Assembly (NCBI GenBank): GCA_936450465.1
Contig: OW388293.1
Span: 28,029,860-28,093,859 of the forward strand
Length of the DNA stretch: 64,000 bases
Direction of reading: 5' to 3'
Source: Gibbula magus
Taxonomy: Eukaryota > Mollusca > Gastropoda > Trochida > Trochidae
This document shows positions 1 to 10,894 of the stretch, piece after piece. Within the stretch, counting starts at the first letter, position 1, and each line of letters starts with the position of its first letter. Both the position numbers and the translations under genes were made by a program. Below the pieces are notes generated by a model that was not told where the DNA came from, did not search any database, and saw only the letters and a list, made by a program, of their open reading frames with translations.

Positions 1-285
1 AGTTTGTTTGAGGAAAGACTAGATTTAAGAACTGGCCAATTCAAATGAAGCAGAGTGCTGAAGATTTGGCTCATGCAGGACTTGTGTATCAGAACAGAGG
101 AGACTTGTGTGTATGTTTCGAATGTCAAGTTCGTCTTAAGGGATGGATGTCTACGGATGATCCCCTTGGTAGAACACGGAAAAAGGTCCCCAGTTTGTCA
201 CTATCTTAGAATGGTAGGAAGACCCAGCACAAGGAGTACTAAGGATAATAAGATGAACTCTGATGGAAAAAAGACCAAGGACTGA
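1..285 (+). pseudogene. BIR (IAP-type) domain fragment, frameshifted
   Basis: Read in three frames, the plus strand gives a near-complete baculoviral-IAP-repeat fold. A start resembling RL..FKNWP lies at about 21-45, then LAHAGLVYQNRGD, CFEC, LKGW and DDP at about 60-165, then EHGKRSPVCHYL at about 172-210. The zinc ligands C-x2-C, H and C are all visible. The frame changes once near 30 and again at the CCCC run near 163-166, so no single ORF spans the domain. BIR domains are the caspase- or signalling-binding modules of inhibitor-of-apoptosis proteins, a family that is expanded in molluscs. No RING or second BIR follows. The left part may be cut by the window edge. Confidence 0.75.
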
Positions 286-370
286 TGTTACTCTAATCAA
301 CTGAATGTAAAGGATTCATTAAAAACCAACATTACAACTGCTTTTTTAATGCCTTATAAATATTATGGAA

Positions 371-485
371 TAAAAAATTGAAGATATTGTTTGTTATCAT
401 CGATTTATTTTCACGCTATCTATGGGTCTGTCCACTGCAGTCTACCAAAGGTCAAGAAGTGGTTAAAGCCTTGACAAACTTATGA
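371..485 (+). pseudogene. integrase core (rve-like) fragment
   Basis: A 37-codon open stretch reads KKLKILFVIIDLFSRYLWV followed by PLQSTKG and VVKAL, then a stop. The pattern D-x-F-S-(K/R)-Y-x-W-x-x-P-L is the first catalytic Asp region of retroviral-type integrases found in LTR retrotransposons and Polinton/Maverick elements. Only the region around the first Asp of the DDE triad is recognisable; the following sequence has stops in every frame. It lies just downstream of the BIR remnant. Which element class it came from cannot be told from this piece. Confidence 0.6.
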
Positions 486-593
486 AAAAACACAAGATCG
501 CATATTTGGTATTTTATCAAATTGATATGAGAACTGAATTCAATATAGGTTGACAGAACTTATATAATAGGTCGAGATAATGACTAACGTCGT

Positions 594-827
594 TTGCTTC
601 AGAACATTCAAACTGAACGCATCACCATGAGTCAACAATATATACCATTTGTCCCGCACACAGAGAAATGGACTCGCTATTATATGTTACAAGTCCAGAG
701 TAAATTGAAACAATATAGTTTTGTGACAAGAGGTGGTGAATGGCAGGGTATAATGTCTGTGGACAGAACACTGGAGCTTTTTGATCCGGAATGGCCTAAA
801 ATTTTGGCCAAAAGGTCACCTGTCTAA
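594..827 (+). CDS. unrecognised 77-codon ORF beside integrase remnant
   Basis: This is an open frame with no family I can name. It is rich in aromatic and charged residues (YIPFVPHTEKWTRYY; ELFDPEWPKIL) and looks more protein-like than most short ORFs here. It follows the integrase fragment and may belong to the same decayed element. It could equally be chance; there is no splice or start context to decide. Confidence 0.2.
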   Translation: MLQNIQTERITMSQQYIPFVPHTEKWTRYYMLQVQSKLKQYSFVTRGGEWQGIMSVDRTLELFDPEWPKILAKRSPV

Positions 828-829
828 AC

Positions 830-1917
830 ATTTTCCCAAATACAGGATGTGCCTACTTTTAGGTTTATATGTTGATCACATTTGTGTCTCTCATCTTAAT
901 AAAACATGATAGATGTCTAATGTAAAATGATTGCATTGTCAGAAATATTTAGACCTTACTCTCATAATAATATCTCATTCATTTTATCAGCATCATGTTT
1001 ATCTCATATCAGTTGCGTACCCACCCCCATAAAGTGCCATTTTTCTAGAAATGTAAGAGCAAATCTAGAGCAAAATCTATTATAACAAACTAAATGTATG
1101 AAACGTATTGTTAATCACTTGGAAATGACATTTTCAGAAAATGGTATTCAGACTTTAAGCAAACTTGTGCAAAGTCTAGGGTATTATAAGTATGCTCACT
1201 TATATGAATCTTGTGCCACATTCTTATCTGGGTGCATAAGAACGCATTATGTAATTAAGGAAATGGCTACTGAGGTTTCAGTGTATCAGTGTTGCCCCCC
1301 CCCCCCCCCCCCCCCCCCCCCCACCCCACGGTTTTGTAAGCAGTTAAATTCATTCTGTTTGGCAAATGATAGACTTGATTATTGTCCTTCACTTGATATT
1401 ATCATATCAAGCTTTGTGTCCTTTTCTCCCCCAAAACTCCTTTTGAATGAATATGAATAAAGCTACAAATAGAGCTACACATGGCACATGGATTTGTCAT
1501 ATGGTATATGTTATCCTTCATTCATGTCACTAACATAGGAGTAAAACATTACATTATTCCACACTTTAAAACATGTTCTACGTCACTCTCAGTTTTTAAG
1601 ACAAATGTTGATTTTATTGTTTTATTATCATATTGTGGTCAGTATGTGTTCCCCAATATATAGACAGTCTACAACCTCTTTTCTAGCATAGCGCAGACTG
1701 AGTGCAAGTCTTTTATTTCAGATTAAAATATTGAATCAATGTTGATGTGTATGCACGTAAAGAAAGCTCATGCTAACTACCTGCTTAGTATAGGGACTGG
1801 TCAAACTGAAGGAGTACTTGAGATGTTATATCCTGTTCACATCCGTCGGCATTTCTACAGTTACTGACCACTGGTCAATGAAATCTCAGTTTATCCATGA
1901 AATGACTATTGTCATTC
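830..1917. other. no gene seen; poly-C tract
   Basis: AT-rich sequence without recognisable coding content. A run of about 28 C lies at 1295-1322 and creates a spurious poly-proline ORF around it. Confidence 0.6.
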
Positions 1918-2240
1918 AAAATGGCGGAAAGATAAGAATTAAAAATGTGTCATAATAGATCCCATGACCACACATTCCAAGGTGACCTAAAGGTCACCTG
2001 AATCCCCTGATGTCATTCAAAATGACATAATCACAGAAATTAAAAATTTGTCATAATAGATCCCATGACCATACATTCAAAGGTGACCTAAAGGTCACCT
2101 GAATCCCCTGATGCCATTCAAAATGACATAATCACAGGAATTAAAATTTTGTTATAATGGATCACATGACCATACATTCAAAGGTGACCTAAAGGTCACC
2201 TGAGCCCCTCCTTGACGTCATTCAAAATGGCGGATACACC
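1918..2240. repeat. 101-bp tandem repeat, three copies
   Basis: The motif AGGTGACCTAAAGGTCACCT recurs at 1980, 2081 and 2182, a period of 101 bp, embedded in similar flanks (CATTCAAAATGRC, AATAGATCCCATGACCA). Each unit contains the palindrome TGACCT-AA-AGGTCA. Confidence 0.85.
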
Positions 2241-2285
2241 GGAAATGATTACGTCATTTTTAGTCTTATGGTAACATCTTTTCTT

Positions 2286-2367
2286 CTTATGACCTCACAT
2301 TACACAACAATAGAAATACCTATTATACACGTTGAAGCGTAATTAAGATCTACACTTTACTTCATGG
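2286..2367 (-). other. displaced 3'UTR of PARP copy 1
   Basis: About 80 bp match, with few differences, the sequence just downstream of the stop codon of PARP copy 2 (59,789-59,868). Shared blocks include GACCTCACATTACACAACAA, TTATACACGTTGAAG and AAGATCTACACTTTACTTCA. In copy 1 this sequence is separated from the last coding exon by the element at 2368-8602, so it is the original 3' untranslated sequence pushed 6.2 kb away. Confidence 0.8.
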
Positions 2368-3679
2368 ATGGGATTGAAATAATTTTTAAAGCCAGCAAGA
2401 CAGTCGGGCAGGTGACCAATAAATGGTACCTGTCCGTCTTCAAAGTTGCCTGCCCAAAAAAAATAATTCTAATTTTAAATAAAAAAGGTTTCATTAGCTG
2501 TCAGTCTGACTCAGACGAAGTAGCCATTTTTATCCATTTGAATTGACTTTAGAAAACAAAAGGTGTAACGTCGTGTTGCTAATTCTTTTAAACATTTTGT
2601 TAAATATCTGTTATTTCAGGTTATTTCATCTATTGAAATTTAACTTAATTTCAACTCTCAACATAACTATTACAAATTCTACATTTTGACATCAAGATTA
2701 ATGCAAAATGACCGTTCTTACGATAATGGTGATTAACTATTCTTAAATTATAATTTCAATTATCTGCAGATTTTAAATATATTACCTTCAACATTATGAT
2801 ATATAAATAAAATTAGATCAATTCATCAAATGCCTATTGTAAACATGTGATCTGACAATAAATGTTCAAAAGCTGAAGTGTAAATTTCAAAAGTATGATG
2901 GCAATAATCAACACAGTGTGAATCATGAATATTCTTGAATATAATTTGATGAATTTCAAATTCAATCACGTAAATTTATTCTTCATTCCTAATAGTGTAG
3001 GCCTACATCATTTATAAATAATTTATATGTCATTTCAGAATTTGAATATGTTTTAACAATTCTCAGACTTTGTGACATAAGTAAATTCATTTGAATTGAA
3101 TCTAAATTAGAATATTACCTTACTGTGTCGATCCTCAAGCTGGGACAGGAAATGTCAATCATGTGTTTACTGAATTCCATGAAATCTGTGCTGGAACAAT
3201 CTACTATAGTGAAGGGGGTACAGTAATATATATTGCCAAATGACTTGGGATTTACTTTGAAAATATAAGACTATCCTCATGGTTTATCAATTGGTACTAT
3301 TTTGTTTTCAAAGTATCTAAAACGCAAACTATTATAAATATATAAACAGATGTTCTGAGAAGATATTTTACTCAACCTTTCAAAGTTAGCCCCTTCCCGC
3401 TCTCCCCCCATGAACAAATAGGCTGGCCCTTTCATGAAGCAAGAACATTTGCCGTAAGTTGATGCTATGTTAATGTTTCTGTTTTATTTATTAGGCCGAG
3501 TTCACAAGCTGGGGAGGAAATATAGATATAGGTAATACACTATATATATATAACAAGGCTTATCAACCGGAATTTTGAACTCCGATATAAACGTTACCAT
3601 TAAATGACATCGGTAAGAATCGCCTGACACGTGTTCCCTAATGCATTATGTATCATCAACATCGGTCTTACCTCTATGT

Positions 3680-5215
3680 CACCTCCTCAATTAGATCTAC
3701 ATCGTCCAGTTTGTGCAGTTGTACTGCTTCTGGGTGCTCCAAATTTTAGTGATTACGAACTGCAAAAGTGCGTTGACAATCGAACTACAAGTTACAACTG
3801 TCGCGGTCGGATGAAAACACCTATACAAATCAGAATTGTCATAAAATATCAAAATTATTAGTCGGACTCAATTCATATCGCGGTATATTAACCTATTAAA
3901 AAATAAAATTGAACAATTATATGCTGAAGTGAACTTGTAATCAAGATATAAGTATAAGGCCTAAACATTAAAAATTCAAGATGATAGCCTACCGTTATTT
4001 GACATTTAAACATATCTTTCAACCGATTGTCTTAAATTGTGTCAACTCATGGTAAATTCATGTAAACTATAGATAACTTGCATTATCAAAGCTTAAAAGT
4101 ATTTCAATATAATATTAAATAATTTACAGACTCGTAGTAGGGCTGGGACGGGTGGGTAATGAGTAGGACCCGGGTACCCATCACAATACCCGGACCCGTT
4201 ATTATCATGAGACTAATTAGAAAACAGTTTAATTGGTTATTTTTTCATTACAAGATTGCAATGTATTTAAAGATTCCATCTAAATATTTAAATCAATTGT
4301 CATTCGGCATAAAAATTGCATAAACTAGCCATGAATCTGTATGTTTTAGCTTTCTCTCTCCATACTTCAGCCTACCAGTTGATCAAATGATTACAAAGTC
4401 TTACAAATTAGATGTTGGAGATGGACAAAACGGGTATCCGGGTAGGGTAGGGTAATAGAGGGTCGGGCACCCAGGTAGAAAAAATAACTGTCCCAGCCCT
4501 AACTCGTAGGCCTACCCGTTATAGAAGTTCTGAATTGATCAATGTAAAACTTTTAGCTTGATTTGAAATCATCTGCACTTGAAGTGCATACTTTTTAAGA
4601 ATTAAATTTTCTGAGGACAAATTAACTTTTGTCGTCCGATTTACCTACATGTGTACATTAAATAAAAATGTTTCCCATATCAATCGCCATGTTTTCACAA
4701 CAATGTAGGCCTATATATTTATATACGTTGATCAAATTACAGTCATTTCCTAGATTAACAATAGAGAATTAAATATATTGCGACTGTAACCAAGATTATT
4801 CCTCACAAATTTGATAAATGTGAATAGGATCAAAATTGTTTAAATAAAATGTATTTATTACATAAGTGTCGCCGTGTTCCCATGTTATTTTAGTGCAGCA
4901 TAAACATTTTCATGATAGTGACTGAACGAAAATTTGCAATCTATAATATCTTATTATTATGTTTATAAATTTCGATTTAATTTTTAGCATGGTTTTGGAA
5001 AACGGCAAAATAATGACTGGGTAATTTTACAGCAACGTCACTTCCCCATTGCCACCATTTAATATATAAGCAGACGTATAGGGTTGAATATGGACGTATC
5101 TCAGTAATCTTTTAGTTCAATAACGTTCTATCCAAAATCAGAAATTTGGTACATGTTGAGGAGTAGATACAAGATTTCCTGCTTTAATTTCAAATTTTAG
5201 TAAAATATTGATATT
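3680..5215. repeat. left arm of giant inverted repeat
   Basis: This is the inverted counterpart of 6815-7995. Matching segments include GTCGGACTCAATTCATAT (left) against its complement near 7805, CATTTCCTAGATTAACAATAG against 7295-7320, and GGCAATGGGGAAGTGACGTT against about 5040. The arms differ by scattered substitutions and small indels, roughly 10 percent by eye. The left arm is longer only because of the MITE at 4138-4501. Confidence 0.8.
4138..4501. mobile_element. 364-bp hAT MITE
   Basis: The terminal inverted repeat is TAGGGCTGGGACGGG at the left and CTGTCCCAGCCCTA at the right. It is flanked by the 8-bp duplication ACTCGTAG (4130-4137 and 4502-4509). The uninterrupted site (AGACTCGTAGGCCTAC in complement) is preserved in the right arm of the surrounding inverted repeat near 7530-7550, which shows the insertion came after the arms formed. 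Internal GGGTACCC/GGGTAGGGTAGG runs are GC-rich. No coding capacity. Confidence 0.92.
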
Positions 5216-6814
5216 GTATATTGATTTGCTTCTTATAAGACCGAAAGTTCAGTGCCGCACAGGAAGCGAGCCCCAGTTACCTGGTCAATATTGTTTTAAA
5301 TTTTAAATTTGATTCCAAATTTGATAGGCCTATATTCCAAGTTTTCAAACTAAAATTAAGCAGCCCTGACTTATTCAAGTGTCATGATAACATTTTCGAT
5401 GAACGTCGGCAACGGATTATTTAAAAATATTCATTAATTACGGACAAAATTATTTTTTTGAAGATTGTTATTTATTCAAGTTTATTTACTAATTATGAAA
5501 GGATTACCACTACCACTATTGTTACGTAACATTTATTACCGTACTTACTTGAAATTAATAAACTCACAGACACAATTACGACACCTCGGCCCGTAATCGC
5601 GACTATTATTTAGCGAATATAGAAATTGGAATAGTTATTGGTTTTTATTAGTCCTTGGAAGATATTTCTTATATCATAAAACGGAAATTCAGATCCAACA
5701 ATCACGGTAATAGTTTGTAATAAGTTGGTTAGCACAGTGACAGACGAAACAGAAAGTATACAAACGTGTATTGCCGTAATAAGGTTATGGCGTCATGTGT
5801 CTGTTACGATAGCACAGGAAAAAAACCCCAAAAACATGCATGCACAATTTAAATAATTATCATTTAATGGTTCTAAAATCTTATAAATGTTATTGAATCA
5901 TATCTATATATTCAAATAAAAATGGATATTAAGTCGGAATCAGTCCACAGTGCTCTTTCTTGCAGGTTTTGCAGTGGAGCGTTTATTCGACACACAATTT
6001 ATGACATGTGGTTGTGCAGTCAATATTTTAGTTTCTTGATTCTGGACTTTACCTTTGTTTTTGGAAGCGATACTCAAACTGATTGAATTATATAGCCAAG
6101 GCTAAATATATAATCAATATATAAAGTAATAAATACGTAAAGAGAAAATAGCAGATTCAAATGTTTCTGCACTGAACGCACTTCAACAGTATTAATTAAT
6201 AGTTTACACTAACTCCAACATCAGCGATAAAGTTTAATAAGTTTAGAAAACAACGAAACTGTAAGCTAACTGCTTTCCCAAAATTTACACAAAGGTAGTA
6301 TATAGCTTATCACCTGGTTAAAATACATCATTTGATACGATTTCTGACCAAAAAGCAATTATTCGTCATGGCAGAATGTAATATAATAATACGATCTCTC
6401 CGCCACAATATCCTCTTGACATGCTATCATAATCGTAATCTATATCCTCAAATCCTTTTGTAAGTAACTTTCAATGAATTATTTGAGCATATGATTGATT
6501 GATATGATTAAATATTTAACGATATCAATAGTCTGTAACTGTAAAAAAAAATACCCATCCCCTTTAATATTTCGACAGTTTCATTCTTTAATCCCTTTAG
6601 TAATCGTATTCAACGCAATGATTCAGTTTTAAAAATATTACCGACTTTGAAATGTTAATACAAAGAAAAAAATAATTAATGTTAACTCCTTCAAAACTAA
6701 GTTACAGTCTATATACAGACTGTATACAGACTCGTGCCAGCAATGTGCCAAAAGTGTTGCAAGAATCGCCGTTTCCCATAAGATCCCATGTTATTTCAGT
6801 GTAGCAATTTTAAG

Positions 6815-7995
6815 TATCTCAATTTTCAAAATATTTTACTGAAAATTGACATGGAAACAGGAAATCTAGTATCTACTCCACAACACGTACCAAATTTCTG
6901 ATTTTGGATGGAACGTTATTAAACTAAACAAGTACGGAGATATGTCCATTTTCAACCCTATACGTCTGCTTACATATTAAATGGTGGCAATGGGGAAGTG
7001 ACGTTATTGAAAAAATATCCAGTCATTATTTTGCCGTTTTCCAAAACCATGCTAAAAATTAAATCGAAATTTATAAACATAATAATAAGATGTTATAGAT
7101 AACACATTTTCGTTCACAGTCACTATCATAATTTTGTTTATGTTGCACTAAAATAACATGGGATCTTATGGGAAAACGGCGACACTTATATAAAAAAAGT
7201 ACATTTTCTTTAATCAATTCTGATCCTATTCACATTTATCAAATTTGTGAGTAATAATCTTGGTTACAGTCGCATGATATTTAATTCTCTATTGTATATC
7301 TAGGAAATGACAGTATTTGATCAACGTATATAAATATATAGGCCTACATAGTTGTGAAAACATCGATTGATATGGGAAACATTTTTATTTAATGTACACA
7401 TGTAGGTAAATCGGACGACAAAAGTTAAATTGTCCTCAGAAAATTTAATTCTAAAAAAGTATGCACTTCAAGTGCAGATGATTTCAAATCAAGCTAAAAG
7501 TTTTACATTGATCAATTCAGAACTTCTATAACGGGTAGGCCTACGAGTCTGTTAATTATTTAATATTATATTGAAATACTTTCAAGCTGTGATAGTGCAA
7601 GTTATCTATAGTTTACATGAATTTACCATGAGTTGACTCAATTTAAGACAATCGGATGAAAAATATTTTTAAATGTCAAATAACGATAGGCTATCATCTT
7701 GAATTTTTAATGTTTAGACCTTATACTTATATCTTGATTACAAGTTCACTTAAGCATGTTGTCGTTCAATTTTATTTGTTAATAGGTTAATATACCGCAA
7801 TATGAATTGAGTCCGACTAATAATTTTGATATTTTTGGACAATTCTAATTTTTATAGGTGTTTTCATCCGACAGTGACAGTTGTAACTTGTAGTTCGATT
7901 GTCAACGCACTTTTGCAGTTCGTAATCACTAAAATTCAGAGCATCCAGAAGCAGTACAACTGCACAAACTGGACATCAACGAGGTCACAAAGACA
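6815..7995. repeat. right arm of giant inverted repeat
   Basis: Complementary to 3680-5215, with a spacer of about 1.6 kb (5216-6814). The outer limit is near GCAGTACAACTGCACAAACT (about 7950-7970), beyond which similarity fades quickly. Confidence 0.8.
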
Positions 7996-8596
7996 TTTTC
8001 GTAGAATTTTTTATTTAATTTAGACGTTTTTAACACATATTTTGACCAAAACATATATCACGTAATGTATAGGCTATGGAAACCGGAAGTCGCTTACTGC
8101 AAAGCGAAGGGAGGTAACTCTGGCTGGACTTTCGCTTAAGCATTGGAGTAACGTGGAACCGTGATACCGTGTATTGCCAGTTTCAATGTAATGCAGGTCA
8201 TTCTTAAATATGTATGCATGACACTATTTAAGAGGCATATATCTATATAATTGTCTGTGTGGAATTTTTCAAAATTGTTTGCTAATACTGTTTAGCGACT
8301 GTAGACTGCCATTCTCAATGGTATTTTTTGGTACTGGTCAAAGTAACTGAACACTATTTACTGGTCATGATGCACAAGCTGAATATTTCTCTGTATCTTT
8401 CGATATTGGATGGGTTTATTGGAACATCTCGAAGACATGGCTGATAATATTCAAAATAAAGTTTTATCTTATTTGAGGACTGTCAGAAATAAGTTCTGAA
8501 ATATTCAGCCAAACTTTCGGGCTGGAGGAGAAAAATTCAAGCCAGCCCAACAGAAAAGTTGACTGTCGCGGACATGCGGGCAGGCCGTTATTTCAA

Positions 8597-8857
8597 TCAC
8601 TGCTTCATGGCAGGGATTTGTTCACCCTTGTGCATTCCCATCTCATCCAGATACTTGATGAGCGAGTCGTCTTCTTCATTCGGGTCATACTCGTCACCCT
8701 TCTTCTTGAAGCGCTTGCAGATGTTGAAGTGGACGATGTAGCAGGGGAGGATGCAGTCATCGTCGTAGATGACGAGTTCCTTTCCGAAGGGGTCCACATG
8801 GGAATCGTACCCAGGCTCTTTGGGGTCACCCAGCTTCAGCGTTTTGCATTTGTACAC
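8597..8857 (-). CDS. PARP catalytic exon 5 (C-terminus), copy 1
   Basis: It starts in phase 0 after AATTCAG with VYKCKTLKLGDPKEPGYDSH, then GKELVIYDDDCILPCYIVHF, and a charged tail ending in GEQIPAMKQ and TGA. The E of KELVIYD aligns with the catalytic Glu of PARP1. The final CAG TGA comes from the inserted hAT-like element; copy 2 ends AMK with its own TAA. Its own ORF is open, but upstream lesions mean it would not normally be read. Confidence 0.92.
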   Translation of the reverse strand: MYKCKTLKLGDPKEPGYDSHVDPFGKELVIYDDDCILPCYIVHFNICKRFKKKGDEYDPNEEDDSLIKYLDEMGMHKGEQIPAMKQ

Positions 8858-9099
8858 CTGAATTAAGAATTACTTCAGTGACGATTATGTCTCTTATAAA
8901 GTAGTCTAGAAAGCCATATTTTCCAAAGACATCAGCAAAGCTAGAAATATTGAGACTATGTGACCTTCCTTGATGCTAACAGATCGTTCATTGAGCGGCT
9001 CGGCTCGGTGTTCTGAACATGGAAATGTCGAACTCTCATTGTCATATAGTACGAGATCGCCTTGCCGGGACATAGGGGGTTACAACTCCTTATTTTCAC

Positions 9100-10460
9100 T
9101 AAACATTTTTCTTGGAATACCCATTCTCTTCCAAAAGAGGTTCTACATGGCTCCAGCAATATGAAAGATCGGAAACTAATACTGTATCCCTGCTTCTTAA
9201 AGAGCCATCAAGGATGTTAGTGTTTTTTATTTTTTATCTACAACATGGCATATGTTAAATAATTTTCATATCACGACAATGTAATGCAATTTGGTTTCAA
9301 AGAGAAGTATTACTTCGAGTAGCGCGCTTAGGGTATCTGACGTCATATAAACAGAATCCCCTTTTTTGCGTAAAACGTTCTACACAAACAGTAGTGAAGG
9401 CTCGTCTCTAGCCCAAGTCGCCATAACAATCCATATGCTGTACGTGCTGCACGTGTCTCTCTTGCAAGTTACCCTTGTCACACATTACTGAATGTGACGA
9501 CTGCTTTACAAACAATGTTTCTAAATGTCCTGAGAATATACAAATTATTGCCTGTTTAATGTAATTTTTTATTGAGATAAGACCAGCAAATGATCACAAC
9601 TTTTTACTCTCATTAATTATGAAATTCAAGAAAAATACCTAGTTGGGTAAAATAATTATTCCAATATCTATAGCAAATACATAATTTAATGAAATGGTAA
9701 ATAAATAACCGCCAAAAAATTATCTATTTCGATTTCTTTCATTGCTCATTATTTTTGTTATTCTTTCGTGTCTTTGTTTACTGTATGTGAGCTAGACCAT
9801 AATGCTTTGCGCTTGAAAATAATAGACTGGATCTATATTTAGCCTGGAAAACACCTTTACTAATTAATGCAATTTCTCGGCTTATTTTAGGTTGAAAACA
9901 TTTGGTAAAAATTAAGTGTATTCATTTCACGGGGATAGATTTTTGGAAAATTTTCGGAAAGTTCATCAACATCCTTGATGGCTCTTTAACCAATAAAAAC
10001 TCATCTTTCAGCGGCCATGTCGACCGAGAGACTTCAAAGATCAAGGCATTTAACTGTTAAGGGTCTTGCTAATTAGCATATGTCCTTGATATGTCCTATG
10101 TTTGATGTAATTAACACAAATGAACTATTTGTATACTATTTGTCTCTGAATTGGTTTTCTTCATTTATCAGCATGTTTATGATCAATTATTTTCTCAAAA
10201 TCAAAACGCATATTTCGAGGAAGACACATTACACAAGAAAACATGTATCTTACGTTTATTTCATTATTATGACTCGCATTGGCAAATGCCACTTTTACAA
10301 CTTTTACTAGATTCAATTGCAACCAATCAGAATACCATGTATCTCATCTTGTGAAGCAGAACTCTCGTGAAAATATAGATGATATGTATTCACGTGGTAT
10401 TCGTTCTGCCCTGGGTGGACAACTACTAGGAACCGTGCTGATAATCTAGAGATGGCTGTT
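9100..10460. repeat. intronic dispersed-repeat segment (CATTCTCTTCC family)
   Basis: The segment is shared with 60,370-60,920 in the same intron of copy 2, and in part with 52,504-53,049, 41,050-41,345 and 36,700-36,890. Marker words are CCATTCTCTTCC, GTCGACCGAGAGACTTCAAA and TTGCTAATTAGCATATGTCC. Copy 1 carries an additional block at about 9190-10010 ending in the same 'CATCAAGGATG/CATCCTTGATG GCTCTTTAA' words in inverted order, so a further insertion lies inside. Confidence 0.6.
9195..9990. mobile_element. inserted block with inverted ends in PARP intron
   Basis: Copy 2 reads CTGCTTCTTAACCAATAAAAAC without interruption. Copy 1 has about 0.8 kb between CTGCTTCTTAA and CCAATAAAAAC. It begins AAGAGCCATCAAGGATGTTA and ends CATCCTTGATGGCTCTTTAA, so the termini form an inverted repeat of about 18 bp next to TTAA. 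It looks like a small TTAA-targeted non-autonomous transposon. No ORF. Confidence 0.7.
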
Positions 10461-10529
10461 AGTACAAACTCCAAAAATTTGTTTCGAAATGAAGAATTGT
10501 TGAAATTTGAAATATGTTTATGCTTGTAC

Positions 10530-10665
10530 CTTTCCCTGAGAACCTGACAGAGAAGAAGTCTTTGGGAATCTTTCATGTAGTTCATTGCAAATCGAGGAAA
10601 CCCGCTCAAGTAGATGCCATTGCCATACCAACCAACATCAGTTGAAGCTTCAAAGTGTTCGTGGT
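10530..10665 (-). CDS. PARP catalytic exon 4, copy 1, 1-nt deletion
   Basis: 136 nt against 137 in copy 2. It reads HEHFEASTDVGWYGNGIYLS, then GFPRFAMNYMKD, LLLCQVL. GxGIYLS holds the second catalytic residue (Tyr). Near the donor copy 1 has TCTCAGGGAAAG where copy 2 has TCTACAGGGAAAG; the missing base throws the last exon out of frame. Confidence 0.92.
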
Positions 10666-10894
10666 CTGTTAACATGAAGAATTCAATACAATTAAATTCG
10701 AGAAGTGTATGTTATCAAAGTGCGTTATATCCATACCGTCATCAAAATAATTGCATTTTCATCTGCAAAGTTACATCCAAAAGGTTGTTTAAACATTATT
10801 TTAAAAAAAAAGTATATTCAGAAAGAAGGCGAAGATCGTTTATTTGTTTGTTACATATCTATTTGAATATTACTTACTTTAAAACATATATATA

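Larger units (their letters stand above)
2368..8602. mobile_element. 6.2-kb hAT-like element without transposase
   Basis: Both ends abut the same 8-bp word CTTCATGG (2360-2367 and 8603-8610), present once at the matching place in PARP copy 2. An 8-bp target duplication is the signature of the hAT superfamily. The termini share an inverted GATTGAAATAA (left ATGGGATTGAAATAA, right complement CAGTGATTGAAATAA). No transposase ORF is visible inside. The interior is AT-rich and dominated by a giant inverted repeat, with a nested hAT MITE at 4138-4501. The right end supplies the last sense codon and the stop codon of PARP copy 1. Confidence 0.75.

Noticed and set aside
1098..1460. Poly-proline ORF
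   Set aside because: It depends on the poly-C run and has no other protein-like feature.
8618..8866. Plus-strand 82-codon ORF with acidic repeats, also at 59,878-60,126
   Set aside because: It is the antisense shadow of the last PARP exon; the minus frame has the domain motifs and splice site.
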